DNA from: Cervus elaphus | Lineage: Eukaryota; Chordata; Mammalia; Artiodactyla; Cervidae | DNA: 64,000 nucleotides | Direction: 5' to 3' | Assembly: GCF_910594005.1 (NCBI RefSeq) | Contig: NC_057819.1 | Span: 122,423,669-122,487,668 of the forward strand | In this document: piece by piece, positions 10,671 through 22,789 of the stretch | How positions within the stretch are numbered: the stretch's first letter is position 1 | How the letters are laid out: each line of letters starts with the position of its first letter | Translations under genes and position numbers: made by a program | The notes under the pieces: model-generated | The model's database searches: none | Told to the model about the DNA's origin: nothing | The model's input: the letters and a program-made list of their open reading frames with translations, nothing else

Positions 10671-13600
10671 TTCTTCCCTGCCCCTGCCATGTGGTCTTTA
10701 TTTCATCAGTTTTGAGTTTTGATTTGTGTAGATTAACTTTGTGAAACTAATTTTCTGAGACTGGGCATTCATGTCTGTCCTTTGGAAGCCTGTTGGTGTA
10801 CTTTTGTAAGCTGATCGGGAGCAGGTGGGATGAGCCTCTGAGGCGTGGCAGGGATGTGGCTGAGCTGCTGCCGATGTAGGCCTTGAGCACACACCAGTCC
10901 GCTGCTTTAACCACCTCTGTGGGAAGGAGGTGCTGCCACTCACCTTGTTTTCTCTGGGGAGTGAAGAGCATGGTAGTTGGCCCGTAGCTGTGTTGCTACT
11001 GCCCGTGGGGGTGCTCATGGTACCCATGAAGGGGCTCCCAGGGGGGCCCCTGCTGGGACCCAGGGGCTTGGACCTGGCAGTCGCCATCCCGGTGTGAGCA
11101 CCATCCTGCATTCCTCATGCCCCAGGTGCTGTCCCTTCTAGTCAGGCAGTGTCAGAAGGGGGCATCGTCTCTCCAACTGTTGGGCTCATGGCCTCCGCTT
11201 CCCTCTGCCCCTGGAGTTGTTGGAGCTCAAGACGCCCCTACCCCTGGGAGCTCCAGATGGAGCTGAGTGAGAAGGTGTGGCCCTGCAGGAAAGTCCCTCC
11301 CTATTGAACTGGGACCACAGATGTGTTCCCATAAATGTGTGGTAACTAAGCACCTTCTGGTCCACACCCACTTGTCCTGGAGCTGAGTGTGCCAGCCTCG
11401 CGTGTACTATAGGGAAATTCTTGGTGATGGCACCCGCACGCATGGAAAACAGGTGGGGCAGGTGGGTCTCCCACCCGCCACTGGTTTGTGTTTACGCTCA
11501 CAAGCCAGGTGTGCCACGCTTGTGCCAGATGGTCCCTGAAGATGTGAAAGAGCCTGAGCTCTTCTTTATGGGTTCCCCCTCCTCCCCTCAGCCTGCTGAC
11601 ACTTGGACTCAGCTGAAATGATGATGAGGTGAACCCTGTACCCGCTTCTCGTTCTCCTGCCAGGAGGGAGGTCACAGGCAGAACAGGGACCCTGGCCCCT
11701 TTCACTCAGAGCCTGCGTGCCCTGCTCCCCAGCCCCCTCACCACCTCTGTCTTCCCAACATGGAGAACTCTACCGCCTGACCTGCCTGGCAGGCTCCATG
11801 CTCAGGAGAGCAAGCTCTGGGTCCAAACCTCCACCTACCACCTGCCCCAGGCCCTGTCACCTCTGAATGGGGTGCTTGGAGCTCCTCCCAGAAGTCCCTG
11901 TGTTGGAGGAGGGGACCATGCCCACCCCTGTCGGCTGGGAGCTATGAAAGCAGCACACCCCTTGGCACCACTGTTCGCAAGGTTATTTAGGGTTACAGGG
12001 GAGTGTCCTTTGGGGAACCATGAGGGGGCCTTGCAGGTCTAGGCAGCTGCCTCCCAGACTGCCATTGGCAGAACGCTTGGGCAGCCACTGACAGCAGGGT
12101 CTGCCTTCCTGCCGGGCTCTCCCAGTGTGGCCTGCACGTGTATACGAGGGTGTTCTCCACACAGGGTGGCAGGTGCCTCAAGTTCTGGCAGGGCTGGGTA
12201 GTGCCCCAGGGCACCTGGCTCATGTACCCCCCACTTCTGATTTAGGCTGGTGTGTATGTGTCCTCCAAGGAGCTGCTAAGGGCCTGTGAGAGTGGGCTTA
12301 GCACAGGCATCTGTGTCTTCGTGCAAAGCTGGGTGTGAGCCTTCTCTGGTGGGACGTCTGGAGGACTAGGGAGAGCCCTGTCCATTCCAGAGCACTGACC
12401 ACTCTCCTAACTGCTTTTAGGGCCATTGGCCCTTGGCAGCCACAGCTTCCTGAGGACAGGAAGTTTTCTTCCTCTGTGTCTTGGGCACAGCTGGAAATGT
12501 CTGAAACTAGAAAACGAGGCAGACCAAACCATCTGGTTACCCTCTCCTCAGGGTTAGGGTTAGACTGCAGGTCAGTCTCCAATCTGGGCAGAGCCCCTGC
12601 ATGCTTTAACCAGCTGATGTGGGGGCAGGGGGCCTCAGGTGCACCCTGGGGTGCACGGATCCAGCCCCAGACCAGCCATGGGTCCCACCCCCAGGGGAGG
12701 GACTCCCGCACCATCTCAAGTCACTGAATGGTATACCCAGTGTGGCTGTAGAGGGTCCCAGTAGGGAGTGGGGACGAGTGAGGCAGCTTCAGGTGAGAGC
12801 AAAGGGTGGGTGGTGTGGAATACAGGGGCCCTGGTCACCCCCACAGCTGGTTCCAAGAGACACAAGAAAACTGAATAACTGGCGACAGCCAGGCCAAGCT
12901 CTTGCCAGGAGAGAAGGGGGTGTCATGATGAGAGCTGGGAGGGGGTTGGGGGAGGGGCACAAGCAGGCTGCCCACTCGTGCCCTTTTCTCTGCCCCCCTC
13001 CAGTTGAGACCACAGGTGGGGCTGACAAGTTGGGTGCTCGTGGCTCAGCTTTCCCAGAGGCTGGCCCCTGCCTGGCCCACCTTGAACAGGGTGAGGTCAG
13101 TGGATGCAGGGCTACCACCTGACCCCTGCAACTGCTAGCGCTGCCCACAGCCCAGGCCCCTGGCGGAGGGGAAGGACAGAAAGGATGAGATGGGGCAGGG
13201 TGCTGCAGGCAGGTGCCTGGCTCCCTCAAAGAGCTCAAAGGGCAGATGGAGGAGGGAGCCAGCAGCCCCCTTAGGGCAACACCTCTTGGGGAGTGGGGCC
13301 CAGGATGTGAGCTCTTGCTTGCTTTTCGTTTCAGAGGAGCAGGGATGTGGCATCTCTTCGGCTGCACGCGGCCCGCCAGGGTGCCCGCTGCCGTCCCCAG
13401 CGCCCTCGACGCACCACCTACTGAGGCGGCCCCAGCGGCCTCTGACCGGGCTCCCAGCCACACAGGCCGCCGCTGGCCACGAGGGCAGGTGGGTGTGAGG
13501 TACCCAGGGCAAGGCTGAGCAGGGCTGTTCCAAGAGGACAGGGACCAGATACCAGCCCTGGGCGCTGACCACGTGGGGTGACTGTCGGCTAACCAAGGGG

Positions 13601-14398
13601 TGAATAAACAAAAGCAGGCAGATCATTTTCTTCAAACACACACCAGTGAACAGAAACCACATGTACATTCCAGCCTAAGTGTCCACATCCCTGCAGCGTG
13701 GCCCCTTCCCTGCCGACCACCAGGGTGCTGTGTGAACACGCTGAGCCGTTTGAGGTTCAACAGGACAGGGTCCAGAACGAGCAGTACTTAGAAGGCTGAC
13801 GTGGCTGACGAGGACCAAAACCACTTTGTAAAAATAAGCAGGCTGTCTTTTGAGAAAGAGATTTGGGGTCAACGGTTAGACCGCTGTCCCTAAGTAAGAG
13901 CAGGTTTATCTCAAACCTTTCAGAGGTGAAGGAGGGAGCTTTGTCCACTAAGACGCTCAAAAGAGGGGTGGGCTGGGGCACACGGGAGACCCGGTAGGAC
14001 AGGGCACTCACGGGCATATGGGGAGGTCTGTTGTAGCAGTGCCGGCTCCGTAGCTGTCCCCGGCCCCACCCCCTGATTAAAGTCATGTTGTCTCCAAAGC
14101 GTGGGTCTCTGGGTCCTTGAGCCCAGCGGTGGGCACTGGGCTCCCTGGGGTCAGCTGGTGGGGTCCCTGGTGCAGACGGCTCATAACCTCGCGGCTTGGC
14201 TTCACCACAGATCCACCTCGGAATGACACGTTCCCACCCCGCCACCTCCCCTGAAAAACACTGATCGGGTGATGATGCACTGCCCAGGCAGCCGGCGCGG
14301 AGCCGAAGGCCCCGCCCAAGCTGGTCCTGTTTGTGAAATAAATACGAGCGTTGACGATCTCTGTCCGGTTCCCTGCACCCCTGCCGTCCTCCCCGGGC
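10671..14398. other. Convergent gap between CSNK1D and SLC16A3
   Basis: This holds the intergenic space plus the 3'UTR of SLC16A3, which extends leftwards from 14399 for an unknown distance. I found no canonical AATAAA or ATTAAA on the - strand in the first kilobase, so the transcript end is not placed. Two adjacent TTAGGG units occur at about 12551-12562. No gene is recognised. Confidence 0.65.
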
Positions 14399-14652
14399 TC
14401 AGACGCTCGTTTCCGGGGTGTGAACCACCTCCCCGTTCTTCTCAGGCTCCGTCTTCAGGAACTGCTCCACCTCCCGGGAGTCCACCTTCACATCCTCCGG
14501 GGGCTTGTGGCGCTCCTCCTCCGTGGCCATCTCGGGCCTCTTCCTAATGCAGAAGAAGTTACCCAGCACCAGCACGAGGGAGGAGGTCAGCACCTCGGCC
14601 CCCGCCAGGATAAACACATACTGGTAGACGTGCGTCGCGTCCAGGAGCTTGC
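14399..14652 (-). CDS. SLC16A3: SLC16A3 last coding exon (residues 378-461)
   Basis: On the - strand the exon follows a CTGCAG acceptor, completes Gly378 and reads KLLDATHVYQYVFILAGAEV (last membrane helix). The cytoplasmic tail follows, ending EPEKNGEVVHTPETSV and TGA at 14401-14399. The C-terminal residues are the same as in human MCT4. The tail is shorter than the human one, lacking several residues of the acidic stretch after IRK. The tail of MCT4 is known to carry sorting information. Confidence 0.96.
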
Positions 14653-15533
14653 CTGCAGTGCAGGGAGACAGGGTCAGCCTAGGGCTGAAGCTTCCACCGA
14701 AACCCCACCCCCAGTCCCAGTCACCAGGACAGCCTGGGACCCTGAAGGCAGCCACCCTCACCACCCACCACCCCACAACCCTGCCCCAGGTAGCACAGGC
14801 CCAGAGGCTAAAGCAGAGTGGATCTGACAAGGGTTTAGAGCAGAGCCTTGAGTGGGGGCCCCATCCAAGGCCTCCTGAGGGGTCTGACCCTGCTGCCTGT
14901 TGCCACAGTGGCCCTCACAGGAACCATCTGGACCCCAGAAGGACCCTGGGACCCCAGTTCAGGCACCTCCTCACACCAGAACCCTGCCCCCCCACCCCAG
15001 GCAGGAAGAGCGAAAGGCCCAAGGTCAGGTGGGAGGTAGAGGGCCTACAGGGTTGGCTGGAGAGACCCAAACCCAGGTGCAGAGACTTGGCAGAGCCTTG
15101 GCCACACTGCTCCCACATCCCACCATTATCTTCTCAGCTATCAAAAAATAAAACCCCAGTGTAACAAAAGCCGACCCTGGCCTCAGCTCTGAGTGTCCCC
15201 AGGGTGTGGGGACAGTCAGAAAGGAGGACCAGGACTCTATCCTGGAGCCATCGCCACGGCTCAGGCCCATGGACTTCCCACAATGAAACCAAGCGGGTCC
15301 TGGGATGTATAAGAGGCTGTATTCCCCCACTGAGGTCAGCTGCCCATGTGCAGAGGTACATGATAACCTGGCTAGACAAGGCTGGGAGCGGCGGTGGAGG
15401 CCTTTCCAGCTAAGAGCTCCCCACAGTGAGTCCACTCCCCAGGAAGAGCAGGTGTGGAAACTGCCCAAGGGCCTAGCTAGGCCCAGGGAGGGGAGGCCGC
15501 TCACGCCCCACCCTGCCTCCCGCCAGCACTCAC
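14653..15533 (-). other. SLC16A3 intron, nothing recognised
   Basis: An 881-bp intron with a GTGAGT donor and CTGCAG acceptor on the - strand. The frame of the upstream exon stays open for a further 170 codons, which is read-through and not coding. No repeat is recognised. Confidence 0.75.
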
Positions 15534-16298
15534 CTCCAGACGGTGGCCCAATGAGCACCGCTATGGCCTCCAGCAGCAGCACGAGGCCAATGGCACTGGA
15601 GAACTTCTGGGTGCCCACGATGGCCATGAGCACCTCAAACTGCAGGGCCCCCACCATGCCGTAGGAGATGCCGAAGAAGATGCAGAAGACCACCAACCCA
15701 CCATAGTCGCTGGCCGTGGACCCCGTGAGGTCGGTGAAGCCATTGAAGAACATGGCGAAGCTGAAGAGGTAGACAGAGTAGGGCCGCACCTTCTTGAGCC
15801 CCGTGATGAAGCCAGCGGTGGGCCTCGCAAAGATGTCGATGAAGCCCAGGATGGTGAGCAGGAAGGCCGCCTTGGTGTCGGGCACCCCCAGGTCTTTGGC
15901 GTAATTAACCACAAACACGGGTGGTACAAAGAGCCCCAGCACCATGATGGAGGAGGCCAGGGCGTAGATGACGAAGCCACGGTCCCTGAAGACGCTCAGG
16001 TCCAACAGCCGCCGAGGCGGCCGCTGGGGTGCAGGCCCTGAACCCAAGCTCTGCCGGGGCGCCTCCAGGGGCCGCATGAGCGCGGCACACACGCAGCAGT
16101 TGAGCAGCAGGCCACCCAGGATGAGGAAGCCGCCCCGCCAGCCATAGTGGTCCTGCAGCACCTGCCCCAGCGGGGACAGGGCGCACAGGAACACCGGGCT
16201 GCCTGCTGCCGCCAGCCCGTTGGCCATGGGGCGCCGCTTGTTGAAGTAGCGGTTGAGCATGATGAGTGAGGGCTGGAAGTTGAGCGCCAAACCCAAGC
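15534..16298 (-). CDS. SLC16A3: SLC16A3 main coding exon (residues 123-378)
   Basis: A 765-bp exon bounded on the - strand by a CCTAG acceptor and a GTGAGT donor. It encodes membrane helices 4 to 11 and the large cytoplasmic loop between helices 6 and 7. Signature segments include FQPSLIMLNRYF, the loop ending RRLLDLSVFRDRGF, and GFIDIFARPTAGF. The arginine of that last motif (Arg281 here) is equivalent to Arg278 of human MCT4, important for substrate transport. The loop is three residues longer than the human loop, which explains the offset. The sequence is intact. Confidence 0.97.
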
Positions 16299-16588
16299 CT
16301 AGAGGGGAGCAGGCAGGTGAGCACAGGTGTCCCGGCCCAGGTTCTCCCAGGCTCGGGCACCCGCCTGAATGATTCATGTGTGGACCTGAGGCATCCAAGT
16401 GAGGGGACTCAGTGTGTGTTCAGAGCCCCCGTCACCAGCCCACGTGTCCAGGAGAGACAGGGAACAAGGGGCAGACGGGCGCCTGGCAGGGACACCCCAC
16501 AGCTGGCCTCCCCCAGGAGGCCCTATCTCTTCTGTCAACAGGAACCACTGCCACCCGGCCACTCCACTCCTGGCGGGGCCTCACTCAC

Positions 16589-16732
16589 CAGTAAGGACCC
16601 CTGTGGTGAGGTAGAGCTGGATGATGCTTCCACAGAAGGACGCAGACACCATGCCCAGGGACGCCAAGAGGCCACCTGCAAGCATGACTGGCCGGCAGCC
16701 AAAGCGATTCACACACACACTGCAGAGTGGGC
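16589..16732 (-). CDS. SLC16A3: SLC16A3 coding exon (residues 75-123)
   Basis: A 144-bp exon, phase-1 on both sides, following CCTCCAG and ending before GTGAGT on the - strand. It encodes PLCSVCVNRFGCRPVMLAGG through LTTGVLTG, covering membrane helix 3 and the start of helix 4, and includes the conserved NRFGCRPVM loop of the MCT family. Confidence 0.96.
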
Positions 16733-17184
16733 CTGGAGGGTGAGGGATGGCAGCTAAGGTGCGGGACGGAGGCTGTCCATGCCCAGGGAGACCTGCCCCT
16801 CCCCGATGCCCCTTCAGCCCGACGCAGGAGACACAGGGACACCACATTCGCATGTCTTCCTAAGTAAAGCATGGCTCACAAGGAATGGTCCCCATTGGGG
16901 GCATCTTTCCTGACTGGTCTGTGCAGGCAGCGAGGATGGCTCTGGGGTCCAGCACAGCTGTGCAGATAGAGCCCTCTGGACAGGGTCTCAGACAGCTTTG
17001 GCCGTGCCGACCTGCCCTTGGGAGACCATGGCACCCTCAAGGGCTTCCCACCAACTGCCTCTCGGGCCCAGGGCTGCGGATGCTTGGATGCACCACCCAG
17101 CCCCCAGCCCCCAGGCCTTTTTGCCCAGAAGTGAACTTGGTGAACTCCCAGAGGTGGTCACCTGGCACGACAGCCTCTGCTTAC
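16733..17184 (-). other. SLC16A3 intron, nothing recognised
   Basis: A 452-bp intron with GTAAGC donor and CCTCCAG acceptor on the - strand. No repeat is recognised. Confidence 0.75.
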
Positions 17185-17432
17185 CTGTGCCATAGAGCAT
17201 GGCCAGCAGGATAGAGGAGATCCAGGCCGTGTCACTGTAGCCTATCCCAAACTCCCGCATGAGTTCCTTGAAGAAGACGCTGACCGCCTTGGGGAAGGCG
17301 TAGGAGAAGCCCGTGATGACGAAACAGCCCCAAAGGATGGCCCAGCCCCAGCCCCCATCCGGGGCCTTGATGCCGGTCGGGCCCTCGTCGATCACTGCCC
17401 CTCCCATGGCAAGGAGGGCTGATTCCGCGTCC
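17185..17432 (-). CDS. SLC16A3: SLC16A3 first coding exon (residues 1-75, with 25 bp of 5'UTR)
   Basis: The exon follows TTTCTCAG on the - strand. The start codon is at 17407-17405 in the context GCCATGGG, and I chose it because MGGAV matches the human N-terminus. Residues 17-22, DGGWGW, are the MCT family signature before helix 1. GCFVITGFSYAFPKAVSVFF and SDTAWISSILLAMLYGTG follow as helix 1 and helix 2. The coding part is 223 bp (17185-17407); 17408-17432 is untranslated. Confidence 0.96.
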
Positions 17433-18814
17433 CTGAGAAAGAGGAAGCCAGGCTGACTCAGTTGTCAGTCACCCAGCTGCAGCCCAACAGCATGGGGACA
17501 GAGATGTAGCTGAAGGCGGGCACCCAGACAGGCCACCCGTCCCTTCAGGCCGTAGCCCCCAGCAGGAGCTCTGCTCTGGGCCAGGCCAGCCGCCTGATGT
17601 TACCTGAGAGCGCTGCCTCTGCCCCTCACCTGTGCTGGGTGCAGGGCAGCAGGGTGTGGGGTGACCAGAGCTGCGGCTCCTCCTCCCTCTCCCGCGCAGA
17701 CCTGGCCTGCTCCCACACAACTGGCTCTAAAGGGCAGTGGCTTTTTTGGGCTCAGCCAGGTCTCAGGTTACCTCCTGAGGAGGGCAGACCCCAATGGGGA
17801 AGTCAGCCGTGCTCTGGCCTCCCGCCTGACCTTGTGTCGGGAAGCCGCGTGGTTCTAGCCGCCAGCGCCTCAGGCAGTGAAGCCAGGCCTGATGGGGACC
17901 TGGGGCTCGGTCTAGGGTGCTGTCCCTCGAGACCTCAGTCTAGATGTGGCCAGCCTTGCTCTCCCACTCCCAGGAGGACAGGGCTTCCCTTTGCTTCCCA
18001 CCCTGATCACACTACACCAGAAGTGAGAGTCTGGGGCGCACACAAGGCTGTGTTGTGCAGGGACTGCATGGGGGAGCAGACGGGGAGGGCGGGGGTCACT
18101 GCTGGCCCCGACTTGTCCCATCCTGTTAGCATCCACCTGCCTCGGGAGCCCGAGGGAGAAGGTGCCTGTCCGGCCGCTGGAGTTTAACTCCTCTGGTGAG
18201 GGAACGGTGGGAAGAACACGCTTCCATCCAGCCCACCAGAGCAAACCCTTCCAGCACCCAGGCTGCCCAGTGTAAGCTGGCCACACCCACTGTCAGCCCC
18301 AAACCTGCGGAAGCCTGGGGTCAACTTCCCTCTTTTAAACCCCAGGAACTTAGCTCATTTGAGGCCCAGGAACTTGATTTCCACCTGGAGATCCTCCCCT
18401 CCGCTCCCATTTTCATCCCCAACCCGTCCCTGATCCTCGCTCCAGACATCCCCAAATCCTAGAGATCAGCCTCACCTGACAGAAGCTGTTCCAAGGACAG
18501 AGTGGGCCTCCTCGCTGCAGGCGTAGGGAAGGGAGGGCTTTCCGGATCCAGCCACTCACTGCCCACTGAAGCTCCGTGTCTCCCCACCCGCGGTGAGCTA
18601 TAAGCCAGCTCCCTGGAGGAGGAAGCCCTGATATGTAGTATCTGCCGATTCCATGGTGTAAATACTCCACCTGCGCGGCGCCCAAGGACCTCCTGACCAG
18701 GGGAGCTGCACACGCAGCACTGCCGCCCTCCTATCAGCCCGCCCGCCTGGGTTTCGTAATCTGTCCTGGCTTCACCCCTTGCCCCTTTTCCTCGGATCCT
18801 TCTTGACCTGGCAC

Positions 18815-18926
18815 AGCCCTCCAGGTGGCCAGTCCTGCATCGGAGGCTCCACAGAACCTGAAACAGGACTCTGGAGTGAGGACATGGGCCTCTGTGCCCG
18901 GCCTGTCTAAGCACAGCTTCAATGTG
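18815..18926 (+). repeat. Diverged direct duplication, copy A
   Basis: This segment aligns with 19573-19682 at roughly three-quarters identity. Shared blocks include 'gggcctctg', 'acaggact' and 'agcacagcttca'. It could be a local duplication or two copies of an old repeat. Confidence 0.6.
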
Positions 18927-19572
18927 CAGAGCAAAGGAATGTGGGGAATAAGACCCAACCCCCCACCTCCAGCCTGCCCCCCAGCACCCTGGCCACAGGG
19001 GCTGTGCCCTCCAGGGCCCCTGATTCAGTAGTCTGGAGGGATCCGGACTCTGATTCAGTGTGGGGAAGGGGTATCCAGGTTGTGATCCAGCAGTGGAGGG
19101 GGATCTTGGGCTTTGATTCGGAGGGTGTCTGGGTGGGGGCAGGGTTAGGGGCTTTGTAGATGATTGCAAGCAGGAGCTGCTGTCTGAGCACCACCCTTTG
19201 ATGGTTGGACCCCAGGAGCCAGCTGGCTATCAGGGTGATGACAAGGCAGACACAGCCCACTGGAGCAGAACAGCAGCCCTGCCTTCACCCCCAGACTGGG
19301 CCAGAGGTCCACCTTCAGAGCCTGTGCTGGTTCTCAGCTGGGCCAGGGCCACAGGCGCCACTGGAAAAACCAAGGGAAGCCCTCACCTCTCCCTGCACTC
19401 AGACCCCGGTGCTCGGAAGACACCTGGACTTCAGTGAGAAGGACAGAGGGTGTGTCTGAGGCCAAGAGCCATGCAGCCCTCTGGGGACACAGCCAAAAGG
19501 TGCACGGGGGCACCCCAGTCAAGGGAGCCCTCATCCTCCTGCAAATGTGGGCACAGCCCTGTGACCCAGTGC

Positions 19573-19682
19573 AGCCCCCTGGGTGGCCACCCCTGTATCT
19601 GAGGCCACACAGAACCCGGGACAGGACTGGAGGAAAGACAAGGGCCTCTGCGCCCAGACAGTCTGAGCACAGCTTCAGAGTG
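19573..19682 (+). repeat. Diverged direct duplication, copy B
   Basis: The partner of 18815-18926, about 750 bp downstream in the same orientation. Confidence 0.6.
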
Positions 19683-22600
19683 GCCCACCTCCAGGTTCTC
19701 CAGAGCCTTGCCTTGGATCACATGGCCACATGCCTGAGCCTGGTATGGGACAAGTGGACAAATGTCATCCCAAACTCACTGGGTGCCGTGGGGGCACTGA
19801 ACCTCTGCCCTTCCCCTTGTTAGCATTAAGTTTAAAGGGTCTTTAAGGTACGTGCAGCTGAGTGATATTAAAACAAACAAAAAACAACTAAGTATATTCT
19901 TAGGAATGTGAATGCTCTACGATGCAATGACACTAAGGCAGAAAACACAGGAATCCTGACCCAGGACTCCGGACAGTGGTCGTGATTGTGGTCACGGGGA
20001 CACTGAGGGATTGGTTGTCCTCAGTATCCCAGCTTGTTTGGGGTTGTGAGCTTTGTAAAGGAAATCAAATGGATCATGTGGAGGCCAAAGAGGAGAGTGT
20101 GTCTGGGGTGAGCAATTAGGAACAGCCGGACACTTATAAACCCACGGTTATAAGACAGGGCCTCCCTCTAAGACCTCCCTGGTTCCACCAGCCAGACCTG
20201 GGCCACCAGGGGAATCATGGGCACCACAACCTTTGAAGCCCCATTCTCTGCCCGCCAGGGCTGGGTCCTCCCTGGAGGCCTCCAGGATCTTGAGGAGAAA
20301 GAGCATTGGGGAGGGTGAGGAGACAGAGGGACAGGTGCCAAGGTCCAGAGGCAGGAGGGTACAGCGTGTTCCAGGACCTGTAAGGGCCAAGGCTCACACT
20401 AGGAGGGGGCCATTTCGAGCGTCTGGATCAAGGTCCTGTATAGTCATCTCTCCCACCATCCCCTGAACACCCCGGAAGTTCTTCTTCAGACACTGCTTTC
20501 TCCCGGCTAACCCCCCAGCCCAGCTTGCAGCCACACTGAGATGACCCCCACCCTGTTCCCCCACACCAGATGGTTCTCAAAGGGAGATTTCTAGTGAACT
20601 TCAATTTGCAATGGGGGAGGGTGGGCAAGCAGCGGAAGATGATGGAGAGCAGGGGTCTCTAGGTTGGGGGCAAAGGGATTTCACCCAGAAGTGCTCTGTG
20701 TATTTATGGCGGGGGTGGGGGGCGGGGTGGGAAAGCTAAGATTTCCAAGAGCAAAATGGCCTCATCAGTGCAGCCCATCCTATGGAGGAGGCAGGCTGGG
20801 GCACAGGCTGGCTGATACTCCAAGGGAAACATAGGATGGGAGGAGCGGCCCCCTCAGGGACTGGTTGGGGACCCTCAGTACAACACAGAGGGAGGTGGCA
20901 CCAGCACATCTGTTAACACACGCCGGCCGGCTGTCCTTTCAGTGACATTTACTCTCACAGGGAAGCACGCAAACCACGTTCCCAGCCCAGAAATAACCTG
21001 CCCTCCAGGCCTCAGAAAGCTGATCTCCCAGGTGGGTGTGTGTGCCTACTTCTGGGTCAGGTGAGGCTCCAGGGGCTGCCCCCAGGTCCTGGCCCAAAGA
21101 GACACGTGTACAGAGGTCCCTCGGAATGACCCGTCCCTCGTGCCCTCCCACATCAGTGGCCCCTGCCAGCTGCTGCCTCAGGGGCCCACTGGCTATCTGG
21201 GTGAGGGTCCCAGCTGGGGTGAGGCTCCAAACTTCTGCATCACCCCTCTTCCCGTGGCCCCCTTCTCTGCCTACATTCACCAGCTTCGAATGTCCTTGGT
21301 GGCGAGAGAGCCTCACCCCCACCCCTACATCTCCACACAAAGAGCCAGTGCAAACCTCATACCAGTGTGTTCCCAACCTGACCCCAGACCCCCACCTCAG
21401 AGCCAGCCCTGACCATGTCCCGGTGGCCTCACCACCTTCCAGGCCCCTTCTGCCACTCCATTCCAGCCTCAGGCTTGCTGTCCCTTAGGCTTCTATACTG
21501 ACAATTCCCTCACCCACCTCGGGTCCTGGGTCTGTGGCCTGTCAGCCTCCAGGGCAGGCCATGAACCGGGGAAGGGGCATTCAGTGTAGGGGGCCTCCAG
21601 CCCCAGAGGCTGTGGCCTGTCCCAGGTGCTTAGTTGGTGCACTTTCCAGCCTGGCCAGTTACCTAACTGGACCTCTAGTCCTTGGAGTCCAGCTCCAGGT
21701 GGGCGGGGCAAGAAAGGGGCAATTACATTCCTTCCTGACTCTTCCCACACCAGGAGGCTTGAAAGACATGCCTGAGCAACAGGGAAAGAGCCCAGTGAGG
21801 CCAGCTCCTGGCTCCTCAGGCCTCAAGGCCCCTGAAGCCCATGAGGGGGTGGCTGTACCCTCAGGAGGAGGGAGGGGCTCCCCTTCTTCTTTTGCCTGCA
21901 GCCCCTGTTGTGCAAACAGGTAACCAGAGGATTCAAGACACTCTGATCAGAGTGCCTGTCTCCTTTCTAAGAGGGAGGACAGGACCCATCTCAGCCCTGC
22001 CCTCATCGGTGTTTGGAGCTGTGACTGGGGGGAGGTGCCTGGGGCTTTTTCTGGGGAGGTGGGAGCTGGGCAGTGGGTGAAAGTCTGATCCAGGCCTCCT
22101 GAGCCTGGCCTGGGCCCTCCACCCCACCTTCTCTGACCACGCACATGCCCAGTGCTCCTGCAAGCTCTCCTGTGGGCTCATGTCTTGTAAGGGCCAGTGG
22201 GGTGGAAACAATGGTCTCATTCACCAGACTGGACACTGCCACCCAGGCCAGCCCCTAGCTCTGAGTCATTCTCCACCTCCATCACCCAGTAATGACAAGA
22301 AGGCCATTTGAGAGTGGCCCTAGGGATGTTTTTTTGTTTACCTTGTTGGGGGGCCCCCTCCTCTAGAAAGCTCAGAGGGCAATGGGGAGGGGCCTGAAGG
22401 TAGCTGAGCAGGTCCAAGCTAACACCCCTCAGGCCTGGACCCAACCCTGCCCAGCCTGGCCCTGCCTGGGCTGCCCATCCACGTGGCCACCTTGTCCCAC
22501 TCAACTCCCTGCAGCACCCCCAGCCCTAAACTGTCACCTAAGACCAAGGCCCAGAAGATGATTTCTGTGTCAGCAAGCCCCACCAGCCAGGAAGGGACCC

Positions 22601-22789
22601 TTCCAGCAAAACTGGGTTCCTAGTTCCCACGACCACCACCTGGGGGCTTTGGAGCAAGTAGAAGGTGGGGGAGTTGGCTGAGGAAGTCAGAACGGTTGGG
22701 GAGGGGGAAGTGGAAGCCCGGCCGTCTCCCCCACCCCCACCCCAGGGAGCAGGATGGATGCTCCTTCCTATTTCAGCTTCCGGCTGGGC

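Noticed and set aside
14330..14345. AATAAA at 14336-14341 as a poly(A) signal
   Set aside because: It is on the + strand, opposite to SLC16A3 and 3.7 kb past the CSNK1D signal, so it serves neither gene.
15025..16398. 457-codon open frame on the - strand
   Set aside because: It is SLC16A3 exon 15534-16298 with read-through into both introns. Splice sites and homology stop at the exon limits.
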